This document shows positions 55,946 to 64,000 of a stretch of DNA of 64,000 nt, in pieces. The position numbers and the translations under genes were made by a program. Every line of letters starts with the position of its first letter. Position 1 is the stretch's first letter. Below the pieces are notes generated by a model. It searched no databases, was not told the DNA's origin, and saw only the letters and a program-made list of their open reading frames with translations. The stretch lies in the NCBI RefSeq assembly GCF_023373525.1, contig NZ_CP097218.1, forward strand, positions 2,232,001 through 2,296,000, read 5' to 3'. The DNA comes from Brachybacterium kimchii (lineage in GTDB: Bacteria; Actinomycetota; Actinomycetes; Actinomycetales; Dermabacteraceae).

Positions 55946-57112
55946 ATGAGCCCCGCCCCCGCCGCCCGTCCGGGCACTGCGCAGGCCCCGCAGGCCACCG
56001 CGCAGGACACCCCGACCCTGGTGCGTCGGCTGCGCGGAGAAGCCGTCGATCCCGCGACGCCCGCATCCGTGTGGTTCATGCGCCAGGCCGGTCGCTCCCT
56101 CCCGGAGTACCGCGAGGCCCGCGAGGGCACCGGCATGCTCGAGGCCTGCCTCATGCCCGAGCTCGCCGCCGAGATCACCCTCCAGCCCGTGCGCCGCCAT
56201 CGTGTGGACGCGGGCATCTTCTTCTCCGACATCGTGGTGCCCGCGAAGATCGCCGGCCTCGCCGTCGAGATCGTCCCCGGCCGGGGCCCCGTCTTCGACC
56301 ACCCGATCCGCACGGTCGCCGACATCGACGCCCTGCCCCCGATCGACGACTCCCTCGAGGAGTCGCTCGAGCCGATCCGCGAGGCCGTGCGCCTGGTGAC
56401 CGCCGAGCTCGGCGCGACCCCGCTCATCGGCTTCTGCGGCGCCCCCTTCACCGTCGCCTCCTACATGGTCGAGGGCGGCCCGAGCCGCGATCACCTGCGC
56501 ACCCGCGCCCTCATGCGCGAGGATCCCGCCGCCTGGGACCGCCTCGCGGGCTGGGTCGCGGAGCTCTCGGGGCGCTTCCTGCGCGCCCAGGTCACCGCGG
56601 GCGCCCGGGCCGTGCAGCTGTTCGACTCGTGGGTCGGCGCGCTCTCGGCCGAGACCTACCTGGCGCACGTCCAGCGGCACTCTGCGGCCGTGCTCGGCGC
56701 CGTCGCCGACCTCGACGTGCCGCGGATCCACTTCGGCGTGGGCGCGAGCCACCTGCTGCGCGAGATGCACGCGGCCGGCGCGACCACGATGGGCGTCGAT
56801 CACCGGATCGCTCTCGACCAGGCCATCGACCTCCTCGGCGGCGACGTGCCCGTGCAGGGCAACATCGACCCCGCCGTGCTGTTCACCGGGGCCGACGCCC
56901 GCTACGCGGAGGCCGATGCGGTCCTCGCCCGCGGCGCCTCCGCGCCCGGTCACGTGGTGAACCTCGGCCACGGCGTCCCTCCCGACACCGATCCCGGGGT
57001 CCTCACCGACCTCGTCGCCTACCTCCACGAGCAGTCCTCCGCGGCCCGCGAACCGTCCTCGACGGACCAGGCCCCGAGCACCCAGAGCACTCGGGAGGCC
57101 GACGCGCTGTGA
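55946..57112 (+). CDS. hemE: uroporphyrinogen decarboxylase
   Basis: 388 aa from ATG 55946 (55934 also possible). The motif WFMRQAGRSLPEYRE with the substrate-binding Arg residues, GIFFSDIVVPA, IGFCGAPFTVASYMVEGG and LFDSWVGALS are all family hallmarks. It removes four acetate carboxyls from uroporphyrinogen III to give coproporphyrinogen III, the branch intermediate of the Gram-positive route. The C-terminus has an extra 25 polar residues. It overlaps the next gene by 4 nt (GTGA), so the two are coupled. Confidence 0.95.
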   Translation: MSPAPAARPGTAQAPQATAQDTPTLVRRLRGEAVDPATPASVWFMRQAGRSLPEYREAREGTGMLEACLMPELAAEITLQPVRRHRVDAGIFFSDIVVPAKIAGLAVEIVPGRGPVFDHPIRTVADIDALPPIDDSLEESLEPIREAVRLVTAELGATPLIGFCGAPFTVASYMVEGGPSRDHLRTRALMREDPAAWDRLAGWVAELSGRFLRAQVTAGARAVQLFDSWVGALSAETYLAHVQRHSAAVLGAVADLDVPRIHFGVGASHLLREMHAAGATTMGVDHRIALDQAIDLLGGDVPVQGNIDPAVLFTGADARYAEADAVLARGASAPGHVVNLGHGVPPDTDPGVLTDLVAYLHEQSSAAREPSSTDQAPSTQSTREADAL

Positions 57113-58641
57113 GCACCCGTGTCCTCGTCCTCGGCGGAGGCCTCGCCGGGCTCCTGGCCGCGCGCCGGCATGCGCGCGGCGGGGCCCGCGTCACCCTCGT
57201 CGAGCGTCGTGAGGACGTGGGCGGGGCCGTGCGCGGCGTCGACCTGGGCGACCTCGTGGTCAACGCCGGCGCCGAGGCCTACGGCACCGCCTCCGGCGCG
57301 GTCGACGCCCTGCTCCGGGACCTCGGCCTCGACGAGCGCGTCGTGAGCCCCCGCGCCGGGCTCGGCTCCCGCGTGGTCTCCGAGGCCGGCGCGCTGGGCT
57401 CCCCGCCCGGCGGCCTGCTGGGCATCCCGGGCGATCCGCTGTCCCGCGAGGTGCGCGCGGCCCTCGGCACGACGGGCGCGCTGCGCGCCTGGGCCGAGCG
57501 TCTCCTCCCCGCCTCCTACGGCTTCGCCGAGGGCGTGAGCGTCGCCGAGTACGTGCGGCGCCGCATGGGCGCCCGCGTCGCGGAGCGCCTGGTCGCCCCG
57601 ATCATCGGCGGCGTGCACTCGGCCGACCCGCACACCCTCGAGCTCGCGAGCGTGCTGCCGCGCCTCGAGGAGACCGTGCGCGAGACCGGCTCCCTCGCCG
57701 CGGCCGTGCGCCGCCTGCGTCCGCAGCCCCATGCCTCCGCGGGCACCGCGGTGCGGGCGCTCGACCCGACGATGGCGCTGCTGCCCGGGGCTCTGGCCGA
57801 CGATCTGCTGTCCCATGGCGGCACGATGCTCAGCGGCACCCGCGCGGTCGGCGTGCGGTGGGGCAGCGTCCCGCCGGAAGGCGCCGATGCGACCGACCTC
57901 CAGCAGGACGGCACCGACGCGGCCTGGCAGGTCCGCCTCGAGGGCGCGCACGCCGGCACCCTCGCCGCCGACCATCTCGTGATCGCGACCGACCCCGGCA
58001 CCGCACGCGACCTGCTGCTCGGGAACGGAGCCGTGGAGGTCGACGGCTCCGATGCCGGCGCCGACACCAATGCCGGCGCTGACACCGACGCCGACCACAG
58101 CCTCGCGGAGGTCGCCCGCGCGATCCCGCCGAGCCCCGCCGTCGCGGTCCGCCTCGTGCTGCTGGCGCTCGAGGCCCCGGAGCTCGACTCCTTCCCCTCG
58201 GGCACGGGAGCGCTGGTCGCACCCGGCACCCGCGGGATCCGCGCGAAGGGCCTCACCCACGCGAGCGCGAAGTGGGAGCACGTGGAGCGCGCCGCGCGCG
58301 AGCGCTTCGGACCGCACGCCCACGTGCTGCGCCTGTCCTACGGCCGCCCCGGCGAGGTGCTGCCGGGGGACGACGCCCTCACCGACGAGCAGGTCACCGA
58401 TCTCGCCCTCGCCGACGCCTCCGCGATCCTCGGCACCGCGCTCACCCGCGAGCAGCTGCGGGCCGCGCGCACCGTCACCTGGCGGCGCACCATGCGGCAG
58501 GCCCGCCCGGGCCACCGCGCCGCCCTCGAAGACCTCGACCGCATCCTCGGCAGCGCTGGGCTGCCGCTGGAGCTGACCGGCGCATGGCGCGCCGGGACGG
58601 GGCTCGACGCCCTCGTCCGACACGATGGAAGGACATCATGA
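57109..58641 (+). CDS. cgoX: coproporphyrinogen III oxidase (HemY type)
   Basis: 510 aa, FAD-binding amine-oxidase fold. VLVLGGGLAGLLAARRHA is the dinucleotide motif and VERREDVGGAVRG the following helix; APIIGGVHSADP lies in the substrate domain. In actinobacteria this HemY-type flavoenzyme oxidises coproporphyrinogen III to coproporphyrin III with O2, and the presence of ChdC supports that assignment over protoporphyrinogen oxidase. A low-complexity Asp/Ala insertion lies near residues 310-325. Its stop overlaps the chdC start by 4 nt (ATGA). Confidence 0.88.
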   Translation: MSTRVLVLGGGLAGLLAARRHARGGARVTLVERREDVGGAVRGVDLGDLVVNAGAEAYGTASGAVDALLRDLGLDERVVSPRAGLGSRVVSEAGALGSPPGGLLGIPGDPLSREVRAALGTTGALRAWAERLLPASYGFAEGVSVAEYVRRRMGARVAERLVAPIIGGVHSADPHTLELASVLPRLEETVRETGSLAAAVRRLRPQPHASAGTAVRALDPTMALLPGALADDLLSHGGTMLSGTRAVGVRWGSVPPEGADATDLQQDGTDAAWQVRLEGAHAGTLAADHLVIATDPGTARDLLLGNGAVEVDGSDAGADTNAGADTDADHSLAEVARAIPPSPAVAVRLVLLALEAPELDSFPSGTGALVAPGTRGIRAKGLTHASAKWEHVERAARERFGPHAHVLRLSYGRPGEVLPGDDALTDEQVTDLALADASAILGTALTREQLRAARTVTWRRTMRQARPGHRAALEDLDRILGSAGLPLELTGAWRAGTGLDALVRHDGRTS

Positions 58642-59369
58642 GCAGCGAAGACACCCACCAGACCCCGTCGGCCGCCTCGACCCCGTCGGCCCCCTCCGGC
58701 GGAGAGACGGTCCGGTACACCTCGTACACCGTGTTCACGCGCGTCGAGGCGGCCGACGCCCCGCGCGAGCAGGTCGCGGCGGAGATCGAGAAGGTCGTGG
58801 CCGCGATCGAGGCCGAGGGCACCGTGGTGCGCGGCATCTACGACGCCTCGCTGTTCCGCGCCGAGTCCGACCTGATGCTGTGGATGCACGCCGAGACCCC
58901 CGAGGCCCTGCAGGACGCCCTGCGCCGCTTCGAGCGCACGCGCGCCGCCGAGGGCCTGGTGCGCTCGTGGTCGGCCGTCGGCGTGCACCGCGAGGCCGAG
59001 TTCTCCCGCTCTCACGCCCCCGCCTTCCTCTCCCCCTCGCGCACCCCGCAGCAGTGGGTCACGGTCTACCCCTTCACCCGCTCGTACGAGTGGTACCTGC
59101 TGCCCGACGAGGAGCGCCGGGACATGCTCATCGAGCACGGCACTCTGGGCCGCACCTACCCGCAGGTCCACGCGAACACCGTCGCCGCCTTCGCGCTCGG
59201 CGACTGGGAGTGGCTGCTGTCCTTCGAGTCCGACGACCTCCACGATCTCGTCGACATGATGCGCGCCCTGCGCTACACCGGCGCCCGCCTGCACGTGCGC
59301 GACGAGCTGCCCTTCCACGTGGGCCGACGCCTGGCCGCCGCCGACGACGTCGCCGCCATCCTCGTCTGA
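58638..59369 (+). CDS. chdC: coproheme decarboxylase
   Basis: 243 aa, chlorite-dismutase fold (two ferredoxin-like halves). The catalytic Tyr144 is in YPFTRSYEWY, the probable axial ligand His167 in IEHGTLGR, and a distal His126 in SRSHAPAF resembles that of actinobacterial members. The enzyme removes two propionates of coproheme oxidatively with peroxide to yield heme b, the last step of the coproporphyrin route. Overlaps cgoX by 4 nt, and a short gap follows before cpfC. Confidence 0.9.
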   Translation: MSSEDTHQTPSAASTPSAPSGGETVRYTSYTVFTRVEAADAPREQVAAEIEKVVAAIEAEGTVVRGIYDASLFRAESDLMLWMHAETPEALQDALRRFERTRAAEGLVRSWSAVGVHREAEFSRSHAPAFLSPSRTPQQWVTVYPFTRSYEWYLLPDEERRDMLIEHGTLGRTYPQVHANTVAAFALGDWEWLLSFESDDLHDLVDMMRALRYTGARLHVRDELPFHVGRRLAAADDVAAILV

Positions 59370-59445
59370 TCCCCTCCCGCACCCACCCGATTCCCTTCCG
59401 CCCCGGCCGCCCCGCCAGGGCATCGACTGCGACCCGGAGGTCACC

Positions 59446-60741
59446 ATGACCGAGAACCCCGCACCTCTCCCCCAGGACGTCCCCTACGACGCCATCCTGT
59501 TCGCCTCCTTCGGCGGGCCGGAGCAGCAGGAGGACGTGGTGCCGTTCCTGCGCAACGTCACCCGCGGACGCGGGATCCCGGACGAGCGGCTCGAGGTCGT
59601 CGGCGAGCACTACCGCAAGCTGGGCGGTCGCTCCCCGATCAACGACCAGAACCGCGACCTGATCGCCCGCTTCGAGCGCGCGCTGGCCGCGGCCGGCATC
59701 GACCTGCCGGTCTACTGGGGGAACCGCAACTGGGCGCCGTTCACGAGCGACGTGGTCGGGCGGATCGGCGCCGACGGGCACCGCCGGGTGCTCGCGGTCG
59801 CCACGAGCCCCTACTCCTCCTACTCCTCGTGCCGCCAGTACCGCGAGGACTACGCGAAGGCGCTGGTCGCGAACGATCTCGTGGGCGAGATGGAGATCCA
59901 GAAGATCCGCGCCTACTTCGACCATCCCGGGTTCCTCGAGCCCGTGCGCGACGGGGTGCGCGCGGCGATCACGCAGATGCGCGACGCCGGCCACGACGCC
60001 TCCCGCACCCGGGTGCTGTTCTCCACGCACTCGATCCCCCACGTCATGTCCAGCGCCTCCGGCCCCGCCGAGAAGGACGCAGCAGACCCGTCGGCCGACG
60101 ACGTCGGCGGCTGGTACGTCGCCCAGCACCTCGCGGCGTGCCGCTGGGTGATGGAGCAGCTCGGGGGGACCGACGGCGCATCGGCCGACGGGGGCCCGGC
60201 GATCGCCGCGCCCGACTGGGAGCTCGTCTACCAGTCCCGCTCGGGCGCTCCGCACGTGCCGTGGCTCGAGCCCGACATCAACGACCGCATGCACGAGATC
60301 CGCGAGCACGACGAGGCCGACGCGGTGATCGTGGTCCCGATCGGCTTCGTCACCGACCACGTCGAGGTCGTCTGGGACCTGGACACCGAGGCCGCCGAGA
60401 CCGCCGAGGAGCTCGGCCTGGCGTTCACGCGCGTGGCGACCTCCGGGACCGACGAGCGCTTCGTCGAGGGCCTCGTGGACCTCGTGCGCGAGCACGTCGA
60501 GCCCGGGCACAGCCCCCGCGCGGTCACCGACTTCGGCGTCGTCGAGGATACCTGCGGCGCTCTGTGCTGCCTGAACGGCTCGACGCACGCCCGCCCCGTC
60601 CCCGTCGAGGGCACGCCCCTGGACACAGTCGAGCAGATCGCCCACGCCATGCAGGACGACGAGCAGATGCTCGCGCTCATCGCCGAGGAGCAGGCCGCGC
60701 ACGCCGAGCAGTCGCGCGCAGGCTCCGAGGTCCCGGCGTGA
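59446..60741 (+). CDS. cpfC: coproporphyrin III ferrochelatase
   Basis: 431 aa. ILFASFGGPEQQEDV begins the fold; His195 in LFSTHSIPH is the metal-inserting residue and DHVEVVWDLD carries the paired acidic residue. Cys129 (SSCRQY) and the C-terminal cluster Cys370, Cys374, Cys375 could bind the [2Fe-2S] cluster known from some actinobacterial ferrochelatases, although the spacing was not verified. It inserts Fe2+ into coproporphyrin III. Overlaps hemC by 4 nt (GTGA). Confidence 0.92.
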   Translation: MTENPAPLPQDVPYDAILFASFGGPEQQEDVVPFLRNVTRGRGIPDERLEVVGEHYRKLGGRSPINDQNRDLIARFERALAAAGIDLPVYWGNRNWAPFTSDVVGRIGADGHRRVLAVATSPYSSYSSCRQYREDYAKALVANDLVGEMEIQKIRAYFDHPGFLEPVRDGVRAAITQMRDAGHDASRTRVLFSTHSIPHVMSSASGPAEKDAADPSADDVGGWYVAQHLAACRWVMEQLGGTDGASADGGPAIAAPDWELVYQSRSGAPHVPWLEPDINDRMHEIREHDEADAVIVVPIGFVTDHVEVVWDLDTEAAETAEELGLAFTRVATSGTDERFVEGLVDLVREHVEPGHSPRAVTDFGVVEDTCGALCCLNGSTHARPVPVEGTPLDTVEQIAHAMQDDEQMLALIAEEQAAHAEQSRAGSEVPA

Positions 60742-61823
60742 GCGCCGACGGGGCCCCCGTGCTGCGCGTCGGCACCCGCGGATCCGATCTCGCGCTCGCC
60801 CAGTCGGGCCAGATCGCCGGGCGCGTCGCAGGCGAGGACCGCGTCGAGCTCGTCCGGGTGCGCACGCACGGGGACGTCGACCGCACCAGCCCGCTCGCGC
60901 AGATCGGCGGCACCGGCGTGTTCGTCACCGCCGTGCGGGAGGCCCTGCTGGGCGGGGAGGTCGACGTCGTCGTCCATTCCGCCAAGGACCTTCCCACCGC
61001 GCCCGTCCCCGGCATCGTGATGGCCTGCGTGCCCGAGCGCGAGGACGCCCGCGACGCCCTCTGCGCCAGGGACGGCCTGACCCTCGAGACCCTCCCGCAG
61101 GGCGCGAAGGTCGGCACCGGCTCCCCGCGCCGCGCCGCCCAGCTGCGCCGCGCCCGCGCCGACCTCGAGGTCGTGGGCATCCGCGGGAACGTCGAGACGC
61201 GGCTCGCCCGCGCGCTCGGCGAGGACGCGGACCTCGACGCCGTGGTGCTCGCCGCCGCCGGCCTGCTGCGCCTGGGCCGCAGAGAGGTGATCAGCGAGTT
61301 CCTGAGCCCCGACGTGCTGCTGCCCGCGCCCGCCCAGGGCGCGCTGGCCGTCGAATGCGCCGAGACCTCCGCGGGCGCCTGGTTCGAGCCCGGCATGCGC
61401 GCGGCAGACCATGCCCCGACCCGCGCGGCCGTCGCCGCGGAGCGCTCCCTGCTGCGCACCCTCGAGGCCGGTTGCTCGGCGCCCGTCGGCGCCCTCGGCA
61501 CGGTCTCGGGCGCGGGCTCGGGCGCGGGCTCGGGCGGCGCCGACGACGCCTCCGAGGGCCCCGTGCTCACCCTGCGCGGCCTCGCGATCTCCGAGGACGG
61601 CACCCAGGTCTTCGAGGGCACCCGCAGCACGCCCGTCGACCTCGCCGACCCGGCGGCCCTCGAGGCCGACGCGGTGCGCCTGGGCCAGGACCTCGCCGCC
61701 GACCTCCTCGACGCCGGGGCCGCCCGCGTGCTGAGCGCCGTAGGGTCCAGCGCGGCAGGACAGAGCACCGCAGGACAGAGCACCGCAGGGCCGGGCACCG
61801 CAGGGGGCGACGCCGCATCGTGA
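60738..61823 (+). CDS. hemC: hydroxymethylbilane synthase
   Basis: 361 aa from GTG 60738. LRVGTRGSDLALAQSG opens the fold. VVVHSAKDLPT, GTGSPRRAAQLRR and the dipyrromethane-cofactor cysteine in LEAGCSAPVGAL are diagnostic. It joins four porphobilinogens into hydroxymethylbilane. The C-terminus has repeated GQSTAG-like units (encoded by a short tandem repeat at about 61755-61800) and a Gly/Ser insertion after VGALG, both likely loops. Overlaps hemD by 4 nt. Confidence 0.94.
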   Translation: MSADGAPVLRVGTRGSDLALAQSGQIAGRVAGEDRVELVRVRTHGDVDRTSPLAQIGGTGVFVTAVREALLGGEVDVVVHSAKDLPTAPVPGIVMACVPEREDARDALCARDGLTLETLPQGAKVGTGSPRRAAQLRRARADLEVVGIRGNVETRLARALGEDADLDAVVLAAAGLLRLGRREVISEFLSPDVLLPAPAQGALAVECAETSAGAWFEPGMRAADHAPTRAAVAAERSLLRTLEAGCSAPVGALGTVSGAGSGAGSGGADDASEGPVLTLRGLAISEDGTQVFEGTRSTPVDLADPAALEADAVRLGQDLAADLLDAGAARVLSAVGSSAAGQSTAGQSTAGPGTAGGDAAS

Positions 61824-62692
61824 GCAGGGACCGCGTCCTCCTCCCCCGCCCCGAGGGGCGCGGGGACGACCTGACCGATCTCCTCGAGATCGCCGGCTAC
61901 GACGTGGTGCGCGCGCCCTTCGTCCGCATCGAGCCCGCTCCCGCAGCGGACCTCGCCCCCGCCCTCGACCGCCTCGCCGGCGGCGCCTACGACCTGCTGG
62001 TCATCACCAGTCCCGCGACCGTGCGCTCGCTCGTCGCCGTGGGTCTGCGGGTCCCCGCGGGCACCGAGATCGTCGCCGTCGGCGGTGCGACGGCCCGCGC
62101 CCTGCACGAGGCCGGCCTCGAGGTCGACCTGGTCGCCGAGGGATCCGGGGCCGCGCTCGTCGAGGCGGTCCGCCGCCATCGGGACGCCGGGGGCTCGTCG
62201 GCCCCGGGCCCAGGCTCAGGCCCGGCCCCGGACCCGGGCGCTCCCGCGCCGCGCGTGCTGCTGCCCGCCTCGTCGGCCGCCGCGCCGACCGTGCGCGAGG
62301 GCCTCGAGGGCGCCGGCATGCGGGTCGAGCAGATCGACGCCTACCACCCGCAGCACGCACCCCTGCCCGCGCAGGTCGAGCGCGACCTGCCCGGCGGCGG
62401 CTTCGACGCGATCGTGCTGACCAGCTCGATGATCGCCCGCCGCGCCGCCCAGATCGGCGTGCACCCGCGCACCGCCGTCGTCGTCATCGGCCGCCCCACC
62501 CAGGAGGCCGCCGTCGACGCCGGGCTCCGGGTCGACGCGCGCGCCGAGCACCCCGACGCCCCCTCGCTCGCGCGCGCCGTGCACCTCGCGCTCGCGCCCG
62601 AGACCACCACTCCCCCACCCACCAGCCTCGACAGCCCCACCGGCTCCACGAGCCGGACCAGCCCGACCCGACCCGCCGCCCCGAAGGAGTGA
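61820..62692 (+). CDS. hemD: uroporphyrinogen III synthase
   Basis: 290 aa from GTG 61820. It follows the weakly conserved HemD pattern: VLLPRPEGRGDDL at the start, LLVITSPATVRSLVAVG, IVAVGGATARALHEAG, then the second domain with VLLPASSAAAPTVREGL, IVLTSSMIARRA and VVIGRPTQEAAVDAGL. A Pro/Gly/Ala linker separates the two domains. It cyclises hydroxymethylbilane with D-ring inversion. The terminal 40 residues are Thr/Pro/Ser-rich and unlikely to be folded. Order hemC-hemD-hemB supports the call. Confidence 0.88.
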   Translation: MSRDRVLLPRPEGRGDDLTDLLEIAGYDVVRAPFVRIEPAPAADLAPALDRLAGGAYDLLVITSPATVRSLVAVGLRVPAGTEIVAVGGATARALHEAGLEVDLVAEGSGAALVEAVRRHRDAGGSSAPGPGSGPAPDPGAPAPRVLLPASSAAAPTVREGLEGAGMRVEQIDAYHPQHAPLPAQVERDLPGGGFDAIVLTSSMIARRAAQIGVHPRTAVVVIGRPTQEAAVDAGLRVDARAEHPDAPSLARAVHLALAPETTTPPPTSLDSPTGSTSRTSPTRPAAPKE

Positions 62693-62698
62693 CACCCG

Positions 62699-63763
62699 AT
62701 GACCTCCATCGATCCTGATCAGCGCGTCGCCGACTACCGCGCGCAGCTTCCCGCCCACCTCTCGCCCGCCCGTCGGCCCCGCCGCCTGCGCACCACCGAG
62801 GCCATGCGCTCCCTGGTGCGCGAGACCACGCTGCGGCCGTCAGACCTGGTCCTGCCGATGTTCGTGCGCGAGGGGATCGACGCGCCCGTGCCGATCACCT
62901 CGATGCCCGGGGTCGTCCAGCACACCGAGGACTCCCTGCTCGAGGCGGCCCGCGAGGCCGCCGACCGGGGCGTCGGCGGGATCATCCTGTTCGGCGTCCC
63001 CGCGACGAAGGACGCGGTGGGCTCCGCCGCGAGCGACCCCGACTCCTTCGTGAACCGGGCGATCGCGCGCCTCGCCGAGGAGATCGGCGAGGACCTCGTG
63101 ATCATGGCCGACCTCTGCCTGGACGAGTTCACCGACCACGGCCACTGCGGCGTCCTGGACTCCCGCGGCCGCGTCGACAACGACGCCACCCTGGTGCGCT
63201 ACCGCGAGATCGCCCTCGCGCAGGCCCGCGCGGGCGTCCACATGATCGGCCCCTCGGGGATGATGGACGGCCAGATCGCCGCGATCCGCGACGCCCTGGA
63301 CGAGGCCGGCTTCGGCGACGTCTCGATCTTCGCCTACAGCGCGAAGTACTCCTCGGCGTTCTACGGCCCGTTCCGCGAGGCCGTCGACTCCTCGCTCGAG
63401 GGCGATCGCCGCACCTACCAGCAGGATCCCGGCAACGGCAGGGAGGCCCGCCTCGAGGTCGAGCTCGACGTCGACGAGGGCGCGGACCTGGTGATGGTCA
63501 AGCCCGGCATGCCCTACCTCGACGTGCTGCGCGACATCGCCGACTCCTCCCCGGTGCCCGTGGGCAGCTACCAGATCAGCGGGGAGTACGCGATGATCGA
63601 GGCGGCGAGCGCGAACGGCTGGATCGACCGCGACCGCGCCATCATGGAATCGCTGCTCGGCTTCAAGCGCGCCGGCGCCTCGATGATCCTCACCTACTGG
63701 GCCTCCGAGGTCGCCGGCTGGATCCAGAACGGACTGCCCGCCCACCTGCGCCCGTTCGTCTGA
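62699..63763 (+). CDS. hemB: porphobilinogen synthase (ALA dehydratase)
   Basis: 354 aa. Active-site lysines are in [17 protein letters not shown] and [12 protein letters not shown]. The metal region reads [14 protein letters not shown]: the first and last cysteines of a zinc site are present but the middle one is Asp, so metal use may be intermediate between zinc and magnesium types. It condenses two 5-aminolevulinates to porphobilinogen. Only 6 bp separate it from hemD. The next gene, hemL, follows after 110 bp. Confidence 0.94.
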   Translation: MTSIDPDQRVADYRAQLPAHLSPARRPRRLRTTEAMRSLVRETTLRPSDLVLPMFVREGIDAPVPITSMPGVVQHTEDSLLEAAREAADRGVGGIILFGVPATKDAVGSAASDPDSFVNRAIARLAEEIGEDLVIMADLCLDEFTDHGHCGVLDSRGRVDNDATLVRYREIALAQARAGVHMIGPSGMMDGQIAAIRDALDEAGFGDVSIFAYSAKYSSAFYGPFREAVDSSLEGDRRTYQQDPGNGREARLEVELDVDEGADLVMVKPGMPYLDVLRDIADSSPVPVGSYQISGEYAMIEAASANGWIDRDRAIMESLLGFKRAGASMILTYWASEVAGWIQNGLPAHLRPFV

Positions 63764-63873
63764 GACCCCGCTCCGCCGCCGGCTCGGGCACCGCTCGACG
63801 TCCCGGCGCCGCCCGATGTCCCGGCGCCGCCCGCACTCCCACCCGTCCGCACTCCCTGAAGGAGACAGCACCC

Positions 63874-64000
63874 ATGACCCTGGACGAGACGACCTCCGAG
63901 TCCCTGTTCGACCGCGCCAAGCAGGTGATCCCCGCCGGCGTGAACTCGCCCGTGCGGGCCTTCGGCTCCGTGGGCGGCACCCCGCCGTTCATCGCCTCGG
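63874..64000 (+). CDS. hemL: glutamate-1-semialdehyde aminomutase (partial)
   Basis: First 42 codons only; the gene runs off the window edge. The start [20 protein letters not shown] and [10 protein letters not shown] match the N-terminus of HemL, which makes 5-aminolevulinate from the HemA product with PLP. Ribosome site AAGGAGA before the ATG at 63874. The order after hemB is as usual for this operon. Confidence 0.85.
   Translation, partial: MTLDETTSESLFDRAKQVIPAGVNSPVRAFGSVGGTPPFIAS

Overview
The window looks like a chromosomal segment of a high-GC Gram-positive actinobacterium. GC-rich third codon positions dominate from about 19 kb onward. LytR-CpsA-Psr (LCP) wall ligases are present, and the heme genes belong to the coproporphyrin-dependent route of Gram-positives. 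A member of the Micrococcales (Brachybacterium/Dermabacteraceae-like) would fit, but that placement is inference. No rRNA, tRNA, CRISPR array or transposase was seen.

Region 1 (about 0.1-19.2 kb) is a surface-polysaccharide locus with visibly lower GC than the rest. It holds an alpha/beta-hydrolase-like protein, a Tat-exported family 8 polysaccharide lyase, a frameshifted wecC and a TupA-like ATP-grasp protein. It also holds a membrane-anchored coiled-coil methyltransferase, a GT2/GT-B double glycosyltransferase, a membrane-anchored GT28-like enzyme, a second UDP-sugar dehydrogenase, wecB, a Wzt/Wzm ABC exporter and a GT4 enzyme. A hairpin at 12.84 kb separates two minus-strand operons. The genes suggest an amino-uronic-acid polymer, built from UDP-ManNAcA and/or another UDP-uronate, exported by ABC transporter and fixed to the wall.

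Region 2 (19.4-34.0 kb) has a nitrate/sulfonate/taurine-type ABC importer, then a GltS-like symporter translationally coupled to an exo-type amidohydrolase. Two LCP ligase paralogues flank a GT4 gene. A patatin, a second amidohydrolase paralogue and an APC permease follow. LCP ligases may finish what region 1 exports.

Region 3 (34.0-53.9 kb) is mixed. It contains a YdeI/OmdA-type protein, a small WXG100-like gene with a duplicated membrane-protein gene, an orphan DUF3375/JetA protein (no JetB, C or D nearby), and a GH2 beta-galactosidase flanked by strong palindromes. After these come a Q/P-rich membrane protein, tgt, an acyltransferase-SGNH fusion, an M18 aminopeptidase, a Gfo/Idh/MocA oxidoreductase, a membrane protein, a DUF2945-like protein, a FolP2-type protein, a HAD phosphatase and a GNAT acetyltransferase.

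Region 4 (53.9-64.0 kb) is the heme cluster. hemA is divergent from hemE-cgoX-chdC-cpfC-hemC-hemD-hemB-hemL; most junctions in the first six genes overlap by 4 nt, and hemL runs off the window edge. It encodes glutamyl-tRNA to heme b through coproporphyrin.
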